A stretch of DNA of 64,000 bases, taken from assembly GCF_023540835.1 (NCBI RefSeq), contig NZ_JALKCU010000004.1, forward strand, positions 1 to 64,000. Direction: 5' to 3'. Shown here piece by piece: positions 1 through 7,913 of the stretch. Both the position numbers and the translations under genes were made by a program. The notes beneath the pieces were generated by a model. It had not been told where the DNA came from, did not search any database, and saw only the letters and a program-made list of their open reading frames with translations. The first letter of the stretch is position 1, and every line of letters begins with the position of its first letter. This DNA comes from Marivivens geojensis. Its GTDB lineage: Bacteria > Pseudomonadota > Alphaproteobacteria > Rhodobacterales > Rhodobacteraceae.

Positions 1-165
1 GTCGCAATCCCGCATGATGAATCGCGCTATCGAAAACGCCACAAAATCGAAAACAGCTTCGCACGTCTCAAGGACTGGAGACGGGTCGCAACCCGCTACG
101 ACAGGTGCCCAAAGGTCTTCCCCTCCGCCTGCGCCTTGGCCGCCGTGGTCATGTTCTGGTTATGA
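1..165 (+). pseudogene. IS5-type transposase, C-terminal end (cut by window edge)
   Basis: Frame 1 reads open from base 1 to a TGA at 163-165. It gives the C-terminal signature of IS5/IS427-like DDE transposases: KRHKIENSFARLKDWRR, in which the Glu of KIEN is the third catalytic acid, then RYDRCPKVF and a hydrophobic tail ending in MFWL. Only about 54 residues are in the window, so it cannot be said whether the gene is intact to the left. The motif GAATCCTGACCCTAGG just after the stop (164-179) is where the right inverted repeat of such elements usually lies. The element borders the AT-rich mobile segment that follows. Confidence 0.8.
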
Positions 166-471
166 ATCCTGACCCTAGGATCCCTACCCTCTTCGACCTC
201 AGCCCTCAAAAGGTTTAAAACCTCTGAATAACCGTCAAAACATCTCATATTGAGTCCCGAGAACTTGTATTAAAGGAATGTCACTTTTCGTAACCTCTTA
301 GAGCGTACAAAAAGCTTATTAGATTTACTTAAAGTTAAAATAATTTGTGCACATGTGTTACATAACTATATAAAAACGTTACTTTTTCTGACTTTGGCCA
401 TTCGTGTGCTGTGGTCAACGCACGCAGGGGTACGTGGCTATCCATACCCCTGCCCGCACGTCGAACGCGTC
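166..471. other. Gene-free AT-rich stretch after the IS5 end
   Basis: No credible gene is seen. Two short overlapping open frames (355-561 and 411-629) have no family resemblance and overlap the 3' end of the AAA+ gene on the other strand. The first part probably holds the right end of the IS5 element. The last part holds the hairpin at 424-453. Confidence 0.5.
424..453 (-). terminator. Hairpin downstream of the AAA+ gene
   Basis: GCAGGGGTA at 424-432 and TACCCCTGC at 445-453 form a perfect 9-bp stem with a 12-nt loop, 19 bp past the stop of the minus-strand AAA+ gene. There is no T-run after it on the minus strand, so a factor-independent terminator is plausible but not proven. Confidence 0.4.
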
Positions 472-1467
472 TTAATGGAGAGCTTCAGAGGGGCTTGGCC
501 AAAGGATCAAAGTATTTTCCTTGGCCTCATCGTGATGCATTACAGGCAAAACTTCTTGTAAGGCCTTCTTGCGAAGTAAAGCAGCGAAGGTCTGTTGCAT
601 TTTTCGGATGCTCCCGTCTTTTGACTTAAGGACTTGTTTGATTTTGTGTCGCTCTAATTGTGAGATAGCGGGGCATCCCTGAGAGCCAATCGCAGACAGA
701 TGATCCGCCACGATACTATCCAAAATTAGGTCACTAAACTCAGCCCCAGGGCTCGGCATCTGCACCACAATGAAACGGTCGATAAGCGGTCTTGGCATCT
801 CAGAAATGTCGTTTGCTGTGGCCCAAAAGTTCACAAACCGAAGATCGACATTCGCCATAAGGCAACCGTCATAAAACTGACCATCACCATTTAACATCGA
901 CAATAAGGTGGTCCAAATATGACCGTTGCTTGCTCCATCTTTGGCCTTATCAATCTCATCGATCAAAATGACAGGGTTTGCACACTTATGACGGTGCATC
1001 GCCAAAAAGGGACCACATGGTAGTGTAGAAGACCAACCGCGCGACACCGCCTGCAAGCCACCTGAATCAGCGACACCTCCCGATAAAATGTCCATGGGAA
1101 GCCCCAGGATTTGACTAAGTTCAGTTGCAAACTTTGTTTTGCCACTGCCCGGCTGCCCTACAAGCAAGAACGGTTTTAGAACGGATGACAATCGAGGATC
1201 ACCGTAAACTTGCTTCAGTGCAATTTCGCCGAGGACTAATTCGACAGCGTCTGACGCCCATGGGAACTTGCTATTTAAACTGTCTGCGATCGCCTTAAAA
1301 TCAACATTAGGTTGGCGTACAAGAGTAGGGTGCCCGATCAAATCCCCGTAGGCGCGATGTAATTTTTGAGCGTCATTGGTCTTTGGGTCACCGAGTTCTT
1401 CACAGACTGTGACTTCTAAAGCGGATTGAATACCTTCCAGGCGGGAGGAAGTGGGAGAGAGGCTCAT
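472..1467 (-). CDS. Stand-alone Lon-like AAA+ ATPase
   Basis: 331 residues. Walker A GQPGSGKT is at 104-111 and Walker B VILIDEID at 166-172. A sensor-1 Asn lies in FWATAND near 219 and an arginine-finger candidate in PLIDRF near 231. The AAA+ core resembles that of Lon-family ATPases, but no protease domain with a Ser-Lys dyad follows, and the N-terminal 100 residues are not a recognisable LAN domain. It therefore looks like an ATP-driven remodelling protein whose substrate is unknown. The start is supported by AAAGGACC 6-8 nt upstream of the ATG. It is monocistronic as far as can be seen, between an IS5 end and two unknown genes on the same strand. The ATPase fold is certain; the role is not. 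Confidence 0.75.
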   Translation of the reverse strand: MSLSPTSSRLEGIQSALEVTVCEELGDPKTNDAQKLHRAYGDLIGHPTLVRQPNVDFKAIADSLNSKFPWASDAVELVLGEIALKQVYGDPRLSSVLKPFLLVGQPGSGKTKFATELSQILGLPMDILSGGVADSGGLQAVSRGWSSTLPCGPFLAMHRHKCANPVILIDEIDKAKDGASNGHIWTTLLSMLNGDGQFYDGCLMANVDLRFVNFWATANDISEMPRPLIDRFIVVQMPSPGAEFSDLILDSIVADHLSAIGSQGCPAISQLERHKIKQVLKSKDGSIRKMQQTFAALLRKKALQEVLPVMHHDEAKENTLILWPSPSEALH

Positions 1468-1803
1468 TTTTAGGTCCTTTTGATTTAAGTGATGGATAAA
1501 TGCGTTGGGAATTGAGCCTCATATGCCCAAACACACCGTGACACGTACTGAAAGCTCAGATTGTGCACACGACCACAGCCGGCCAAAGGACTTTAAAATT
1601 CTGCAAACACAGAATGGATTGAAATATAGCGGAAACATTGACTTTTCTTCTCTATGAACAACGCAAGAAAGCCGCCCTTATCAAGGGCGGCAAGGCTTGG
1701 CATCATATGATAAAGAAAACCTTCATAAACTTCTCTTTATCAATTAAACACCGCAATGTCAATGACTTATCGGTAAGATTGGGGGATGATACCCCCCCCT
1801 ACC
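1468..1803. other. Intergenic stretch between the AAA+ gene and the 185-aa gene
   Basis: No gene is supported here. An open frame of 81 codons at 1638-1883 runs antisense into the next gene and has no family features. The stretch contains the promoter side of the AAA+ gene (its ribosome site lies just upstream of 1467) and two hairpins that fit termination of the minus-strand gene pair at 1804-2737. One is the stem at 1671-1691. The other is a G5/C5 hairpin at 1781-1796 within a run of eight C. Confidence 0.5.
1671..1691 (-). terminator. Terminator of the 128-aa/185-aa gene pair
   Basis: GCCGCCCTT at 1671-1679 and AAGGGCGGC at 1683-1691 make a perfect 9-bp GC-rich stem with a 3-nt loop. On the minus strand it is followed by TTTCTTGCG, a weak T-rich tract. 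It lies about 110 bp beyond the stop of the 185-aa gene. Confidence 0.6.
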
Positions 1804-2361
1804 CTACTCAGGTTCAGGTTCGGGACCTGTGTCTAATCCCAATGAAGGTAAGACGTCATGCCTGTTGGTTAAGAGTAACTTGATAAACTCTAGTCGAATT
1901 TCCAGGGTTTTGCGAATAGCACCATCGTACGGTCCAAACTTGAGCAGATCAGCAGCGACAACATCCAGTCGATTTCTAATTTGATCGAGAGCCACCTGCT
2001 CGTCACTTGCCGGACCGTCGTAATCTTCTCCTAGCCTGACTTCGTCTTGCCTTAAATCAGCAGCAAAAATAGATGTCATCACCGCCGAAAAAGCTTCGCA
2101 TTGGCTATCAGTGATAAAATCACGATCAAAGTCTGTCTCTCTAGGATCTGGATCATAGATTACGTTGTCTGTCCAACCTAAGTCCTTGGGGCAGATCGCA
2201 TAAAAACACCAGGGTCCTGTTTTGACCCCGTCTGGATTTACATCAAAAAACTCTGGCTGAAGCGCATCCACCTGGAAGCGCTCGAAGAGCAACCAAAAAC
2301 CGTAGTCAACGTAATCAGCGTCGTTGATTGCTTCACTTAGTTTAATTCTATTATTTTTCAT
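1804..2361 (-). CDS. Unknown acidic protein, 185 aa
   Basis: No family is recognised. The protein is acidic, Asp/Glu-rich, with no membrane segment and no signal peptide. It ends in a GPEPEPE tail. Residues 25-75 are aromatic-rich (DYGFWLLFERF, GPWCFYAICPKDLGW), which suggests a folded small domain, and the second half is helical and charged. Its start overlaps the end of the upstream 128-aa gene by 11 bp on the same strand, so the two are probably translationally coupled. It sits in the AT-rich mobile segment upstream of mobilisation genes that are read the other way. Confidence 0.6.
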   Translation of the reverse strand: MKNNRIKLSEAINDADYVDYGFWLLFERFQVDALQPEFFDVNPDGVKTGPWCFYAICPKDLGWTDNVIYDPDPRETDFDRDFITDSQCEAFSAVMTSIFAADLRQDEVRLGEDYDGPASDEQVALDQIRNRLDVVAADLLKFGPYDGAIRKTLEIRLEFIKLLLTNRHDVLPSLGLDTGPEPEPE

Positions 2362-2737
2362 CTTGATCTCCGTTAATAATAAAAATTGATTCTGTATTAT
2401 ATTCTATATTTTGACTTTCCGCGGTCATCTCTAAAATTAAGCCAGAAAGACGCAGGAGATCGTTTTGCAAACTCTCATTTTCCGTAAAATCTGCTGGCCT
2501 AGAATTTACAATAACCGCAATGACATGTTTAATTACCTTGTGAAAATCATGAGATACTATTTCAAATTTTATATCTTTCAATTTGCCTTGATTTTTTATC
2601 TCTTTATTCTCATCTTGGAAATCAAACTCTAATTGCCTAGGATCCTTCTTTTTCGCTAATAAGTTTGCTGCGATGTTTTCATTCATATTTTCCGTATCAA
2701 AAAATTTTGACAATTCGTTTTCTAAATAATTTTTCAT
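2351..2737 (-). CDS. Unknown protein, 128 aa, first gene of a two-gene operon
   Basis: No family is recognised. It is a Lys/Asn/Glu-rich soluble protein with an LEFDF patch near residue 37 and a helical C-terminal half. Codon use is strongly AT-rich, unlike the catabolic genes to the right, which points to transfer. The 185-aa gene overlaps its last 11 bp. Its upstream side faces the MobC-like gene across 236 bp of very AT-rich DNA, so the two operons are divergent. A small two-gene accessory module, for example toxin-antitoxin or anti-defence, is possible by layout only; nothing in the sequences supports a specific role. Confidence 0.6.
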   Translation of the reverse strand: MKNYLENELSKFFDTENMNENIAANLLAKKKDPRQLEFDFQDENKEIKNQGKLKDIKFEIVSHDFHKVIKHVIAVIVNSRPADFTENESLQNDLLRLSGLILEMTAESQNIEYNTESIFIINGDQDEK

Positions 2738-2913
2738 AAAAACTCCTATATTAATTATTTATAAAATAATAAATAACATAAAATAAATAATAGTCAATAA
2801 TTAATTTAAATATTCAAAGAAAATAAATTAAATTTTTAATATTTTGTTAATATTTCAAATAATTAACTAGAAATTAATTTTTGTGATTTATAATAGCAAT
2901 ATCAATTTACGGC
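2738..2913. other. Very AT-rich divergent promoter region
   Basis: This 176-bp stretch between divergent operons is almost entirely A and T, with many ATTAAT/TAATAA words. It is typical of plasmid promoter or origin-proximal DNA. No iterons are evident by eye. Confidence 0.45.
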
Positions 2914-2955
2914 AAAAAGTCGTATTTCAGCAAGCCATTCAAGGCACGACTTTTT
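2914..2955 (+). promoter_or_regulatory. Candidate oriT or attenuator: 10-bp inverted repeat before the mob operon
   Basis: AAAAAGTCGT at 2914-2923 and ACGACTTTTT at 2946-2955 are perfect inverted repeats separated by 22 nt. They end 18 bp before the MobC-like start codon. An inverted repeat immediately upstream of mobC is where oriT lies in many mobilisable plasmids. The right arm ends in a T-run, so a bidirectional terminator is the alternative. Confidence 0.45.
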
Positions 2956-2973
2956 ATAAAACAAAGGAAAGAT

Positions 2974-3306
2974 ATGAAGAAACAAAAAACAAGAGACATT
3001 AAAATTCGATTTACGATCGAAGAGTATCAGGAGGTTTGGAAACGGAAGGAGGCGCATCAACTGTCGTTTACTGATTACGCACGCATTACAATGCTCGGCA
3101 GAGATGCTGCGCGGAAATTTCCGGATCGCAAAGTGCTCGGAGCGATCTTGACGGAACTGGGTAAGATAAGTTTCAGCATGCAGCAGGTCGCCGCGCTATA
3201 TCTTTCGGATCCCGCGTCACAGCACCTGTCGCTGAAAGACTTCGAGCGCGTGCAGCATAATATAGAAACTATACGCGACTATATAGCAAAGGCCGTACGG
3301 CTGTGA
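2974..3306 (+). CDS. MobC-like relaxosome accessory protein
   Basis: 110 residues. The N-terminus (KTRDIKIRFTIEEYQEV) has the basic beta strand and following helix of ribbon-helix-helix DNA-binding proteins. The rest is helical (SFTDYARITMLGRDA, then QQVAALYLSD) in the style of MobC proteins, which bind oriT and help load the relaxase. The ribosome site AAAGGAAAG precedes the ATG. The end overlaps the relaxase start by 4 bp. Assigned from layout and fold pattern, not from a strong motif. Confidence 0.65.
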   Translation: MKKQKTRDIKIRFTIEEYQEVWKRKEAHQLSFTDYARITMLGRDAARKFPDRKVLGAILTELGKISFSMQQVAALYLSDPASQHLSLKDFERVQHNIETIRDYIAKAVRL

Positions 3307-4187
3307 TCCTTAAACAAACGCGCGTACGTGTGGGAGGCGCCGGGAACCTTCTCGCTCATATTACAAGTCAGCACGATAACGAGCACGTCGAAATCCTGCA
3401 TGGGCACCCAAACCTACCATTATCAGGCGATATCATAGCGCGGATGAACAACAGGAAATATGGCAATAGGCATGTCATTATCAGCCCTGAGTTTGATTTA
3501 AACTCAGAGCAATTACATTTTGCCCTCACCCTAATTTTTAGAGAGATAGACCCAAAACATAGGAGAGCTGATAATTATTTACTCATCAAACACGAAAAGA
3601 GCCGCCATGATAAAGAACATGAAGCAGCTCACTTTCACCTCATTCTCAATGAAACTACACTTTCAGGTCATCAGCTTGATCACAGGATGTCGTTTTTAAA
3701 AAATGAGAAGATTGCTCGCCTCTGCGAACTAAAATTTGGACATCCGGTTATAAAAGGACGGCACAACAAGGCAGTTGTCCGTCAGTTACAAAGTGAGGGG
3801 TTTCACTCGGAAGCGGCGTCACTTATCGACCTCACAAAAGGACCGCCAGCCCGAGCGGCTTTTAACAGTAAGCAACTACGCACTGCAGAGCGCTTGGGTG
3901 TTGATCTGCCAAAGATCTATTATCAGATTTCGAGGGCACCAGATGCAGATGAATTACAACAAACGCTTCTCAAAATTTCAAAAATGAGCGGTATATCATT
4001 TAAACATTTATCCACCCTCAACGTGTTACTATTACAATACGAAGGGCAAACAATCGTAAACATATTTAAATTTATTAAAAACTTGGAGATACAAAATGAC
4101 TACATCAAAAAATATGGAACAGCGCAATTTAGAGTTTCAGAATCTTACAATCAAAACCCTGGCACAAATTCACGAACAAATTTGTGA
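3303..4187 (+). CDS. Mobilisation relaxase, MobA/VirD2-like, with His at the motif I position
   Basis: 294 residues. The metal-binding three-His motif is present: H102 in KSRHDKEHE, then H110 and H112 in AHFHLILNE. The strand NRHVIISPE (55-63) matches the conserved H-x-x-x-S-P segment. Motif I, which normally carries the nicking Tyr in a context like NLxxY, reads AGNLLAHITSQHDNEH: the expected Tyr is His19, and the first Tyr is residue 53. At under 300 residues it is a compact relaxase with no primase or helicase domain. It overlaps the mobC-like gene by 4 bp and the 113-aa gene overlaps its 3' end. It would nick at oriT and pilot DNA through a type IV system encoded elsewhere. Confidence 0.75.
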   Translation: MILKQTRVRVGGAGNLLAHITSQHDNEHVEILHGHPNLPLSGDIIARMNNRKYGNRHVIISPEFDLNSEQLHFALTLIFREIDPKHRRADNYLLIKHEKSRHDKEHEAAHFHLILNETTLSGHQLDHRMSFLKNEKIARLCELKFGHPVIKGRHNKAVVRQLQSEGFHSEAASLIDLTKGPPARAAFNSKQLRTAERLGVDLPKIYYQISRAPDADELQQTLLKISKMSGISFKHLSTLNVLLLQYEGQTIVNIFKFIKNLEIQNDYIKKYGTAQFRVSESYNQNPGTNSRTNL

Positions 4188-4437
4188 GTTAAACGCCCTC
4201 AGCTCTAAAGATCAAACAGATCATCCGATCACGAGTGTTCTTAATAATCTATTACGCCTCGAAGCTGCGGAAATCGACACACAGGAAAAGATCATCGAAC
4301 TTCTTAAAGCTCATCAAAATCTGCTCGTCGAAAATGAGAAGGACAATCAAAGAATAAAAAAATCCATTTACTACCTAGGCATCGCGCTAAAACAGTTGTC
4401 TGATAAACTAGAGAACTTCATTAGAAATCAAAATTAA
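4096..4437 (+). CDS. Unknown coiled-coil protein, third gene of the mob operon
   Basis: 113 residues, almost entirely helical, with heptad-like Leu/Ile spacing (IKTLAQIHEQICELNALS, VLNNLLRLEAAEIDTQEKIIELL, IALKQLSDKLENFI). It starts 92 bp inside the relaxase gene in another frame, preceded by TTGGAGATACAAA, a good ribosome site. The long overlap and strong site make it credible. A relaxosome or coupling partner is possible from position. Confidence 0.6.
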   Translation: MTTSKNMEQRNLEFQNLTIKTLAQIHEQICELNALSSKDQTDHPITSVLNNLLRLEAAEIDTQEKIIELLKAHQNLLVENEKDNQRIKKSIYYLGIALKQLSDKLENFIRNQN

Positions 4438-4476
4438 TAGTGATGAATTTGGCTTTATTATAAAAAGTACGAATCA

Positions 4477-5943
4477 TTACCGCATCACAAACGGATCAGG
4501 AATCGGGTCGTCGCTGGTGCGCAGCCAGACAGCCTTGGTTGTGGTATAGTCCAGCGCAGCTTCAATCCCGCCTTCGCGACCATGTCCGCTAAGCCCGTGC
4601 CCCCCGAATGGGGCCATGGGGCTGACAGCGCGGTAGGTGTTGACCCAGACAATCCCAGACCGAATGCCACGTATCATGCGGTGGGCGCGGGTAAGGTTTT
4701 GAGTAAAGACCCCTGCCCCAAGGCCGAATTCGGTATCGTTCGCTATGGCGAGAGCCTCGGCCTCTGTATCGAACCCGATAACGGACAGGACGGGCCCAAA
4801 GAATTCATTGCTGAGGCAAGGCGCGTCCTTAGCCGATGAACAGTCGATGATTGTGGGCGGGAAATAATTGCCTTCACGATTGAGAGGCGCACCGCCCGTC
4901 AACACCTTTGCCCCACACTCAACAGATTGGCGGATCAGGTCGACAGCCGTTTCAATTTGGCGCGTAGAACAGAGCGGGCCGACTTCGGTTTCCATAAGGT
5001 CAGGTGCACCAATCACAACGGCTTCGGCCTTTTGTGTGAGACGCGCGAGAAAGGTATCTTTGATTGCGTTCTGCACGATCAATCTAGAGCCCGCGACGCA
5101 GCTCTGACCCGTGGCGGCGAAAATACCTGACACTTGTGCATTCACCGCGCTTTCAATGTCCGCATCGTCAAACACGATGAACGGCGATTTTCCCCCGAGT
5201 TCGAGAGAGGTCGAGGCGAGGTTTTCAGCCGAATTCCGAACGATTTGGCGGGCCGTAGATGGACCGCCTGTAAACGCAACGTGCGCTACCTTAGGGTGCG
5301 AGGTTAGCACCGCGCCGCATTCAGCACCAAAGCCAGTGATGACGTTCAGAACGCCCTTGGGGAACCCTGCCTGATCAAAGATTCGAGCAAACTCTAACAA
5401 GGGTGCAGGACCCTCCTCGGACGCCTTGAGTACGACAGTGCAGCCTGCCGCTAATGCGGGTCCGACCTTGACCGCCGACAGGAAGAGTTGCGAATTCCAG
5501 GGCACGATTGCGGCGACGACACCTATTGGCTCGCGGCGTAGCCACACCTCCATATCAGGTTTGTCGATGGGCAGGTGCGCGCCTTCGATTTTATCAGCGA
5601 GGCCTGCATAATAGCGATAATATTCAGCGACATAGGCGATCTGCGCCGATGTTTCGCGAATGATCTTACCTGTGTCTTTGGTCTCTAGTTCGGCAAGTTT
5701 AGGCGCATTTTCTGCAATCAAATCTGCCAGACGATACAGAAGTTTACCTCTCGCCGTTGCGGTCATAAGTGACCATTCAGGCGAATGGAACGCATCATGT
5801 GCAGCCTCAACAGCACGGTTCACGTCCTCGGCGCGCGCTTCGGGCATGGTAGCCCAAACCGAGTTGGACGCTGGATCGCGGCTTTCGAACCGAGCAGAGG
5901 CATCGTCAAACGTACCGCCGATATATTGCTGAAACTGCTGCAT
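4477..5943 (-). CDS. NAD(P)+-dependent aldehyde dehydrogenase
   Basis: 488 residues, full length for the ALDH superfamily. The catalytic Cys is C282 in ATGQSCVAGSR, and the general base is E249 in LELGGKSP. The cofactor-binding PWN motif (148-150) and FTGG (224-227) are in place. The protein oxidises an aldehyde to an acid. It is the last gene of a five-gene minus-strand operon, after a monooxygenase, a flavin reductase, a hydrolase and an AA_synth protein, so its substrate is probably the aldehyde released by that pathway. AAAGGACG upstream of the ATG supports the start. Substrate unknown. Confidence 0.9.
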   Translation of the reverse strand: MQQFQQYIGGTFDDASARFESRDPASNSVWATMPEARAEDVNRAVEAAHDAFHSPEWSLMTATARGKLLYRLADLIAENAPKLAELETKDTGKIIRETSAQIAYVAEYYRYYAGLADKIEGAHLPIDKPDMEVWLRREPIGVVAAIVPWNSQLFLSAVKVGPALAAGCTVVLKASEEGPAPLLEFARIFDQAGFPKGVLNVITGFGAECGAVLTSHPKVAHVAFTGGPSTARQIVRNSAENLASTSLELGGKSPFIVFDDADIESAVNAQVSGIFAATGQSCVAGSRLIVQNAIKDTFLARLTQKAEAVVIGAPDLMETEVGPLCSTRQIETAVDLIRQSVECGAKVLTGGAPLNREGNYFPPTIIDCSSAKDAPCLSNEFFGPVLSVIGFDTEAEALAIANDTEFGLGAGVFTQNLTRAHRMIRGIRSGIVWVNTYRAVSPMAPFGGHGLSGHGREGGIEAALDYTTTKAVWLRTSDDPIPDPFVMR

Positions 5944-5953
5944 GTGTCGTCCT

Positions 5954-6991
5954 TTAGGAAAATGCTGGCATTACGTCCTGAATGAACCGTTCGAGTGACG
6001 CCTTTTTCCGATCAAAACTCATTCCGCTGTCAATCCAGAGCGAGTACTCATCATAGCCCATTTCCTCATATCCTTTGATCCGTGCGATAGCGTCTTCGGC
6101 CGTAGCTATAACGTTGTCTCGTATCATGGCCTCGGGAGTGTAGAAGGGGTGGGCCGCGATATCCTCATCCGACAGGGTTTCAATCAAGCCCTGAGACACA
6201 GGGCGTTCGTTTTTGAACCATGCCCCGAAATAGCAGTAGAACCTATTGATTTCTTCTGCCGCCTGCTGTGCGTCTGCGGCATCAGATGCAATGTATGTGT
6301 GGTTCAACAACATGATTTCTGGTCGAGGAACATCTGGGAACTTCGCGCAGGCCGCGTTGAAGGTTTCCATCAGTTTGATGATCTCTGCCTCGCCCTGCCA
6401 GAGCGGTGTAACCTGAACGTGGCAGCCATTCGATACCGCAAATTCATGACTGTTCGGGTCGCGAGCTGCGATCCAGATCGGTGGGCCGTCTTTTTGAACG
6501 GGCTTGGGCGACGATGTCGTGGCAGGGAATGAATGGAATTGCCCGTCTTGCGCATAATCCCCTTTCCATAGGCCCTTAATCGCGGGCACCAATTCGCGCA
6601 TCCGCAGGCCCGCTTCCCACGCATCCATGCCGGGCATCATGCGTTCGTATTCGTAGCTATACGCGCCGCGTGCAATGCCAAGGTCGAGCCGTCCATCAAC
6701 AATCATATCCGTCATCGCGGCTTCACCAGCGAGGCGGATAGGATGCCAAAACGGTGCGATCACAGTGCCCGTGCCGAGCCGCACATTCTTGGTCTGTCGT
6801 GCGAGGTCGATCAGGTTAAGAAAAGGGTTCGGTGAAATGGTGAAATCCATTCCGTGGTGTTCACCCGTCCAGACGGCATGCATCCCACCTTCGTCAGCCA
6901 TTTTCGCCAGCTCAACAAACTGATCATACAGCTCTCTCTGATCCTGATCAGACGAGACGCGCTCCATATGAACGAATAACGAAAAACGCAT
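5954..6991 (-). CDS. LLM-class flavin-dependent monooxygenase
   Basis: 345 residues from MRFSLFVHMERV. The bacterial luciferase-like TIM barrel is visible in GEHHGMDF (about 44-51), LGTGTVIAPFWHPIRLAGEAA, and DGRLDLGIARGAY. Such enzymes use FMNH2 and O2 to insert oxygen into a carbonyl or ring, the reduced flavin coming from a partner reductase, here the gene just upstream. The open frame extends 43 codons further, but that part overlaps the flavin reductase gene. The start at 6991 has GGGAGA before it and lies 1 bp after the reductase stop. Substrate unknown. Confidence 0.88.
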   Translation of the reverse strand: MRFSLFVHMERVSSDQDQRELYDQFVELAKMADEGGMHAVWTGEHHGMDFTISPNPFLNLIDLARQTKNVRLGTGTVIAPFWHPIRLAGEAAMTDMIVDGRLDLGIARGAYSYEYERMMPGMDAWEAGLRMRELVPAIKGLWKGDYAQDGQFHSFPATTSSPKPVQKDGPPIWIAARDPNSHEFAVSNGCHVQVTPLWQGEAEIIKLMETFNAACAKFPDVPRPEIMLLNHTYIASDAADAQQAAEEINRFYCYFGAWFKNERPVSQGLIETLSDEDIAAHPFYTPEAMIRDNVIATAEDAIARIKGYEEMGYDEYSLWIDSGMSFDRKKASLERFIQDVMPAFS

Positions 6992-6992
6992 T

Positions 6993-7913
6993 TTATTGTC
7001 TCCCGTGGGAAATAGGGCGGACCTCGCCGCTCTTGGTGTCGCCGTAATAAATACCGTAGGTGCCCAGTTGTGCTTCGGCCGCGAAACGGCGGAGCATCGT
7101 GACGATAGCAGGGTCGCCAACCTTGGCTAATGTCTCCTCGGTCAATGGGACGAACTCACCCTGTTGAGGGGTGTGTGCATCCGTTTGACAGAGGAAACAG
7201 ATATGCTGGCGCTTGCGATCACTGTCATCGAACACAGAATAAAGGAACGATGGTTGTGCTTCGACACCGACGGCGTCAAACAAACCACGTAACGTTGCCG
7301 AGGCGCCGTTATCTTTGGCTGCTTTTTCAGGCAAGGTTAACCCGCCTGACTCATCATTGACCAAGAGCACCTCACCATCGCGTTCAATGAGCGCCGAAAC
7401 GATCAGGTTACCGCTATGTTCTAGTGCATCAGCGGCAGTAGACGGGGTGACATAGGCGCCCCGCGCATACCCAAGGCCTGGAGCGGTATTGGCATCAAAG
7501 GCTTTTACCTCGCCAATAAGAATAACGTGGTCGCCTGCCTCAACGATCTTAAACATCGCGCAATCGAACCACGCACTTACATCTGCCAAAATAGGACTGC
7601 CGTTTGGACCATCTCTCCAATCCACATCGGCAAAGCGATCCTCGACGCGACTAGCAAACGTGTTCGACAGGGCGATTTGCGTCTCCGCAAGGATGTTCAC
7701 TGCAAAGCCGTTTGCGCCGATAAACGTGTCATAGTTCTTCGACGAATTTGCGAGGCAGACCAACACCAGTGGCGGGTCGAGCGATACAGAGGTGAAAGAG
7801 TTCGCGGTAAAGCCCAATGGCGTCCCGTTTCCGTCCTTTGCCGTAACTACGGTCACGCCTGTCATAAAGGTGCCAAAAGCATTGCGCAGGGCACGAGGAT
7901 CAATGTCGGTCAT
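6993..7913 (-). CDS. Flavin reductase fused to a Nudix-like domain
   Basis: 306 residues. Residues 1-160 are a flavin reductase of the HpaC/DIM6-NTAB type (AFGTFMTGVTVVTA, GFTANSFTSVSLDPPLVLVCL, NILAE). It supplies FMNH2 to the adjacent LLM monooxygenase. Residues 165-290 look like a Nudix fold (IVSALIERDGEVLLVND, GGLTLPEKAA, LRGLFDAVGVE), but the catalytic REUxEExGU box reads RGLFDAVGV, so the metal-binding Glu residues are lost. The extra domain may sense a nucleotide or the substrate. It overlaps the hydrolase stop by 4 bp, which suggests coupled translation. Confidence 0.87.
   Translation of the reverse strand: MTDIDPRALRNAFGTFMTGVTVVTAKDGNGTPLGFTANSFTSVSLDPPLVLVCLANSSKNYDTFIGANGFAVNILAETQIALSNTFASRVEDRFADVDWRDGPNGSPILADVSAWFDCAMFKIVEAGDHVILIGEVKAFDANTAPGLGYARGAYVTPSTAADALEHSGNLIVSALIERDGEVLLVNDESGGLTLPEKAAKDNGASATLRGLFDAVGVEAQPSFLYSVFDDSDRKRQHICFLCQTDAHTPQQGEFVPLTEETLAKVGDPAIVTMLRRFAAEAQLGTYGIYYGDTKSGEVRPISHGRQ

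Noticed and set aside
355-629. Two short plus-strand frames near the AAA+ gene
   Set aside because: No ribosome site and no protein features, and they overlap the AAA+ 3' end.
5954-7120. Longer 388-codon form of the LLM monooxygenase
   Set aside because: The first 43 codons overlap the flavin reductase gene and do not match the family. The start at 6991 has a ribosome site.
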